A stretch of 8,386 bases of DNA, from contig JAFDHW010000086.1 of NCBI GenBank assembly GCA_019308705.1, positions 1 to 8,386 of the forward strand, given 5' to 3'. Each line of letters opens with the position of its first letter. Position 1 is the first letter of the stretch. A program made the position numbers and the translations under genes. This document shows, piece after piece, positions 6,416-8,386 of this stretch. This DNA comes from Deltaproteobacteria bacterium. Lineage in GTDB: Bacteria; Desulfobacterota; Desulfobacteria; Desulfobacterales; Desulfatibacillaceae. Below the pieces are notes generated by a model. It made no database searches. It saw only the letters and a program-made list of their open reading frames with translations, and was not told where the DNA came from.

Positions 6416-6738
6416 GGCGTTCGCCTGTCGATGGTTTGGGCCATGATGGACACGGCGGTCTCCCCGGGCTGACCAAACGGCCGATGGCAGGCCAAGCGGC
6501 GTTGCCATCCAGTCCGCGTCCGACAGCGCTTTCACGAAGGGCGCGCGCCTGGATATGGTTCCCAAAAGCTCCACAAAGACCGCCGGCCTTGCCGGGGCGC
6601 CCCGCTCCTTTTGCCGGAACCGGATCGGTTTTCCACGGCCGTCCTCCCGCTGTGGAATGGAACGCCCGGAAAGGGACCCGGACATGCGGAAGGATACAAA
6701 AGCCTCCGCAGGTTTCGTATGGGCAAAATCCTGTATTT

Positions 6739-6766
6739 GCCCTTGGGGCGACACCCCCCATGGGGG
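6739..6766. promoter_or_regulatory. Pair of GC dyads upstream of the plus-strand promoter
   Basis: GCCC-TTG-GGGC (6739-6749) and the perfect 12-base palindrome CCCCCATGGGGG (6755-6766) lie 26-53 bases before the -35 box of the plus-strand promoter. They resemble the CCCC-TTT-GGGG dyad in the promoter at 5599-5627. They may be binding sites of one regulator, or simple consequences of GC-rich sequence. Confidence 0.35.
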
Positions 6767-6791
6767 TCGGGATGGGGTGGAAAAAGGCGGA

Positions 6792-6820
6792 TTGTTAAAC
6801 CACGGCCGGGATGCTACAAA
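6792..6820 (+). promoter_or_regulatory. Sigma70-type promoter for the monooxygenase/amidotransferase pair
   Basis: TTGTTA (6792-6797, 4 of 6) and TACAAA (6815-6820, 4 of 6) are spaced by exactly 17 bases in a locally AT-richer patch. Transcription would begin near 6827, giving a leader of about 50 bases before the ATG at 6880. Modest matches, but position and spacing are right. Confidence 0.5.
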
Positions 6821-6879
6821 GAAGCGCAGGCTGTAATCCCGTTTTTTCCCCGATGCGAATCAAAAAAAGGAGTGTTCCC

Positions 6880-7173
6880 ATGCTGCAGGTGCTCGCGCTC
6901 ATCAAGGCCAAACCCGGCAAGGAAGGGGAAATGGAATCCGCCCTTACCGCCTTTGTGGACAAGGTCGCCGAAGAGCCCGGCACGTTGCGCTACGTGGTGC
7001 ACAAGGACCTTTCCGACCCCACCCGGTTCATGGTCTACGAATCCTACGCCGACGAGGACGCATTTGCGGCCCATTCCAAAAGCCCCCACATGGCGGAGCT
7101 GTTCGGCAAGATGGCCGGGCTCTTGGACGGCGAGCCCTCCATAAGCATGTACGAGGCGGTGGCGGAGAAGTAG
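6880..7173 (+). CDS. ABM-domain protein (putative quinol monooxygenase, YgiN-like)
   Basis: A 97-residue protein that is nearly all one antibiotic-biosynthesis-monooxygenase domain (dimeric ferredoxin-like alpha/beta barrel). Members oxidise quinols or polyketides without cofactor, degrade heme, or only bind small ligands. The first strand is MLQVLALIKAKPGKEGEM, the central EEPGTLRYVVHKDL is the typical EpGtl-y-v block, then RFMVYESYADEDAFAAH (49-66) and SPHMAELFGKM. His66 is the position usually occupied by the conserved His. The ATG at 6880 follows a strong AAAGGAG site (6866-6872) by 7 bases; an upstream in-frame ATG at 6811 lies before the likely transcription start and was rejected. The amidotransferase-like gene starts 3 bases after the stop, so the two form an operon. 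Enzyme activity is unproven; a ligand-binding role is possible. Confidence 0.87.
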   Translation: MLQVLALIKAKPGKEGEMESALTAFVDKVAEEPGTLRYVVHKDLSDPTRFMVYESYADEDAFAAHSKSPHMAELFGKMAGLLDGEPSISMYEAVAEK

Positions 7174-7176
7174 GGC

Positions 7177-8386
7177 ATGGACCTGAGCGGCGGGGGAGGC
7201 AGGTTCGGGCCGCAGGGGTTCTATCGCCAGGTGGCGGGCAGGCTTTCGCGGGGGGTGAAGCTCTACCTCGGCCCGGGGCGCAAGGGGCCGCGCTACGCGG
7301 ACTATCCCGGCCCGGGGAGAAAGCCGCTCAGGCCGCCCACGGCGGCGGTCTACGCCGGGGCCGGGGCGTCCCACTCCTGGCTGTGGTTCGCGGACTTTCT
7401 GGAGAACTTCGGGTTTTCCAAGGCCGTGTTCGTGGATGAAAACGACGTGGCGGAAGGAGCCCTGGACCGGGCGGACGCTTTTCTGGTTTCCGGCGGAGAG
7501 ACCTTTGCCATGGCCCGGGGCCTGGGCCGGGCGGGCAAGGAGGCCGTTGAAAAGCTCCTTGGCCGGGGCGGGCTGTACTGGGGGGCCTGCGCCGGGGCCT
7601 GCATGATGATGCGCTCCACCACCGAGCCTCTGGGCCTGTTCGACTTGGCGCGGGTGAAGATCGCCAACTTAGCCGACACCCTGCCCGAGCCCGTGACCCC
7701 GTCTTTGAAATACTCCACCCCCTACGGCTGCTCCCACGTGTTCCACCCGGTGCGCGACGAGGTTCTGCTGTCTTTGCACGGCGCCCCCCCGGTCTACGGC
7801 AGGGGAAAGCTCGCCGCCCCGCTGTTCGGCGGCCCGCCCATGGAGCCTTCCGAGGACGTCCGGGCGCTGGCCGTGTACAGCGGGTTCACCTCCAGGACCC
7901 GGTACCTGGCATCGCCGGAAGCGGCCCGGGACATCCTGGTTTCCAAGGTGGCCGTGTGCGCCAAGCGGATCGGGCCCGGCCTTCTGCTCCTTTCCGGCCC
8001 GCACCTGGAGCATCCGGACTATCCCGCGGCCAACGCCCTGGTGGCCGACGCCCTGTACTTCTCCCTGCCCGCGGAGCCCCCACCGGAGCCGAAAACCTCG
8101 GCCCGGCCGCCGGACAAGAAGGCCTTGAAGGACTTCAAGCGCGAGGCGTCCAACATCCGCATCGCGGCCGAGGGCCTGTGCCGCCACGCGGACCTGCACT
8201 GGAAGGTGGGGAGAAAGTACTACGAGCCGGAAAAGGCGGCGGCCTACGCCGCGGCCCTGTGGGACCGGCTCCTTTCCCTGGAAAAGGAGCCCCGTCCGGC
8301 CGGAGACCCGGACCTGCTTTTGCGCGCGGTGGAAACCTCCCGCCGGACCACGGAGGCGGTGCGGGAGCTCAAGGCCCTGGCCGACG
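7177..8386 (+). CDS. Class I glutamine-amidotransferase-like (BPL_N type) protein, 3' end cut off
   Basis: 403 complete codons are visible and no stop is reached. Residues 1-52 are Gly/Arg/Pro-rich. Residues 55-285 form a class I amidotransferase-like domain of the kind found at the N-terminus of some biotin-protein ligases (BPL_N): AVYAGAGASHSWLWF, AFLVSGGETFAMARGL (102-117), nucleophile elbow GACAGAC with Cys138, and SGPHLEHPDYP with His276 and Glu278. All three triad members are therefore present. No biotin-ligase catalytic domain follows: after a Pro-rich linker (297-314) comes a charged helical segment (315-403) of unknown type. The ATG at 7177 is 3 bases after the ABM gene stop, with a GGAG-like site inside the end of that gene, indicating coupling. 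The real reaction is unknown: ammonia-releasing hydrolysis of Gln, a peptidase-like role (dipeptidase E has the same fold), or binding only. Confidence 0.83.
   Translation, partial: MDLSGGGGRFGPQGFYRQVAGRLSRGVKLYLGPGRKGPRYADYPGPGRKPLRPPTAAVYAGAGASHSWLWFADFLENFGFSKAVFVDENDVAEGALDRADAFLVSGGETFAMARGLGRAGKEAVEKLLGRGGLYWGACAGACMMMRSTTEPLGLFDLARVKIANLADTLPEPVTPSLKYSTPYGCSHVFHPVRDEVLLSLHGAPPVYGRGKLAAPLFGGPPMEPSEDVRALAVYSGFTSRTRYLASPEAARDILVSKVAVCAKRIGPGLLLLSGPHLEHPDYPAANALVADALYFSLPAEPPPEPKTSARPPDKKALKDFKREASNIRIAAEGLCRHADLHWKVGRKYYEPEKAAAYAAALWDRLLSLEKEPRPAGDPDLLLRAVETSRRTTEAVRELKALAD

Larger units (their letters stand above)
6416..6879. other. Divergent intergenic region, 464 bases, no confident gene
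   Basis: It separates the leftward MobA-like gene from the rightward monooxygenase-fold gene. I see GC-rich dyads at 6739-6766 and a plus-strand promoter at 6792-6820. On the minus strand the frame of the MobA-like gene stays open to 6754, but the peptide it would encode matches nothing I recognise and its codon use is less biased than in the neighbouring genes, so I treat it as non-coding or as a possible N-terminal extension. I could not place a convincing leftward promoter. Confidence 0.5.

Noticed and set aside
6413..6531. A short minus-strand frame ending in TGA across the ATG at 6415, which could be the tail of another gene
   Set aside because: Only about 40 codons, no credible start or ribosome site, and no recognisable sequence.
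1..8386. Mobile elements, CRISPR arrays, tRNA or rRNA genes
   Set aside because: I looked for transposase motifs, regularly spaced repeats and tRNA-like cloverleaf sequences and saw none.

Overview
The window is GC-rich (high G/C at third codon positions) and densely packed with bacterial genes. The mix of two radical SAM enzymes, a tubby/scramblase-fold protein, a DUF1566 lipoprotein, a dolichol-kinase-like protein and a MobA-like protein suggests a Gram-negative anaerobe, perhaps of the Desulfobacterota. That assignment is an inference from gene content and base composition only. I saw no rRNA, tRNA, CRISPR, insertion sequence or phage gene.

Layout. Positions 1-6415 are read from the minus strand and 6880-8386 from the plus strand, diverging from a 464-base intergenic region. 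In minus-strand order of transcription the genes are: a MobA-like nucleotidyltransferase with degraded active-site motifs (6415-5723); a 255-base gap with a large inverted repeat and a good sigma70-type promoter; an unusual radical SAM enzyme (5467-4376) whose stop overlaps the start of a class I SAM methyltransferase (4379-3720); a 125-base gap with two candidate terminators; then a tight set of four genes (gaps of 36, 26 and 41 bases). These four are a B12-binding radical SAM enzyme (3594-2263), a scramblase/LURP-one-like protein (2226-1621), a lipoprotein with a C-terminal DUF1566 domain (1594-902) and a dolichol/phytol/diacylglycerol-kinase-like membrane protein (860 to beyond base 1).

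On the plus strand, a promoter at 6792-6820 precedes a small antibiotic-biosynthesis-monooxygenase-fold protein (6880-7173). Three bases later comes a class I glutamine-amidotransferase-like protein related to the BPL_N group (7177 to beyond 8386), which keeps a Cys/His/Glu triad.

How they may work together (inference). The radical SAM/methyltransferase pair looks like a two-enzyme modification module for an unknown small molecule; the radical SAM enzyme has a non-standard C-x8-C-x2-C cluster motif and a cysteine-rich tail. The four-gene set is biased towards the envelope: a lipid-alcohol kinase, a membrane-associated tubby-fold protein and an outer-membrane lipoprotein, led by a cobalamin-dependent radical SAM enzyme that could alter a lipid or isoprenoid. 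No substrate can be read from the sequence.
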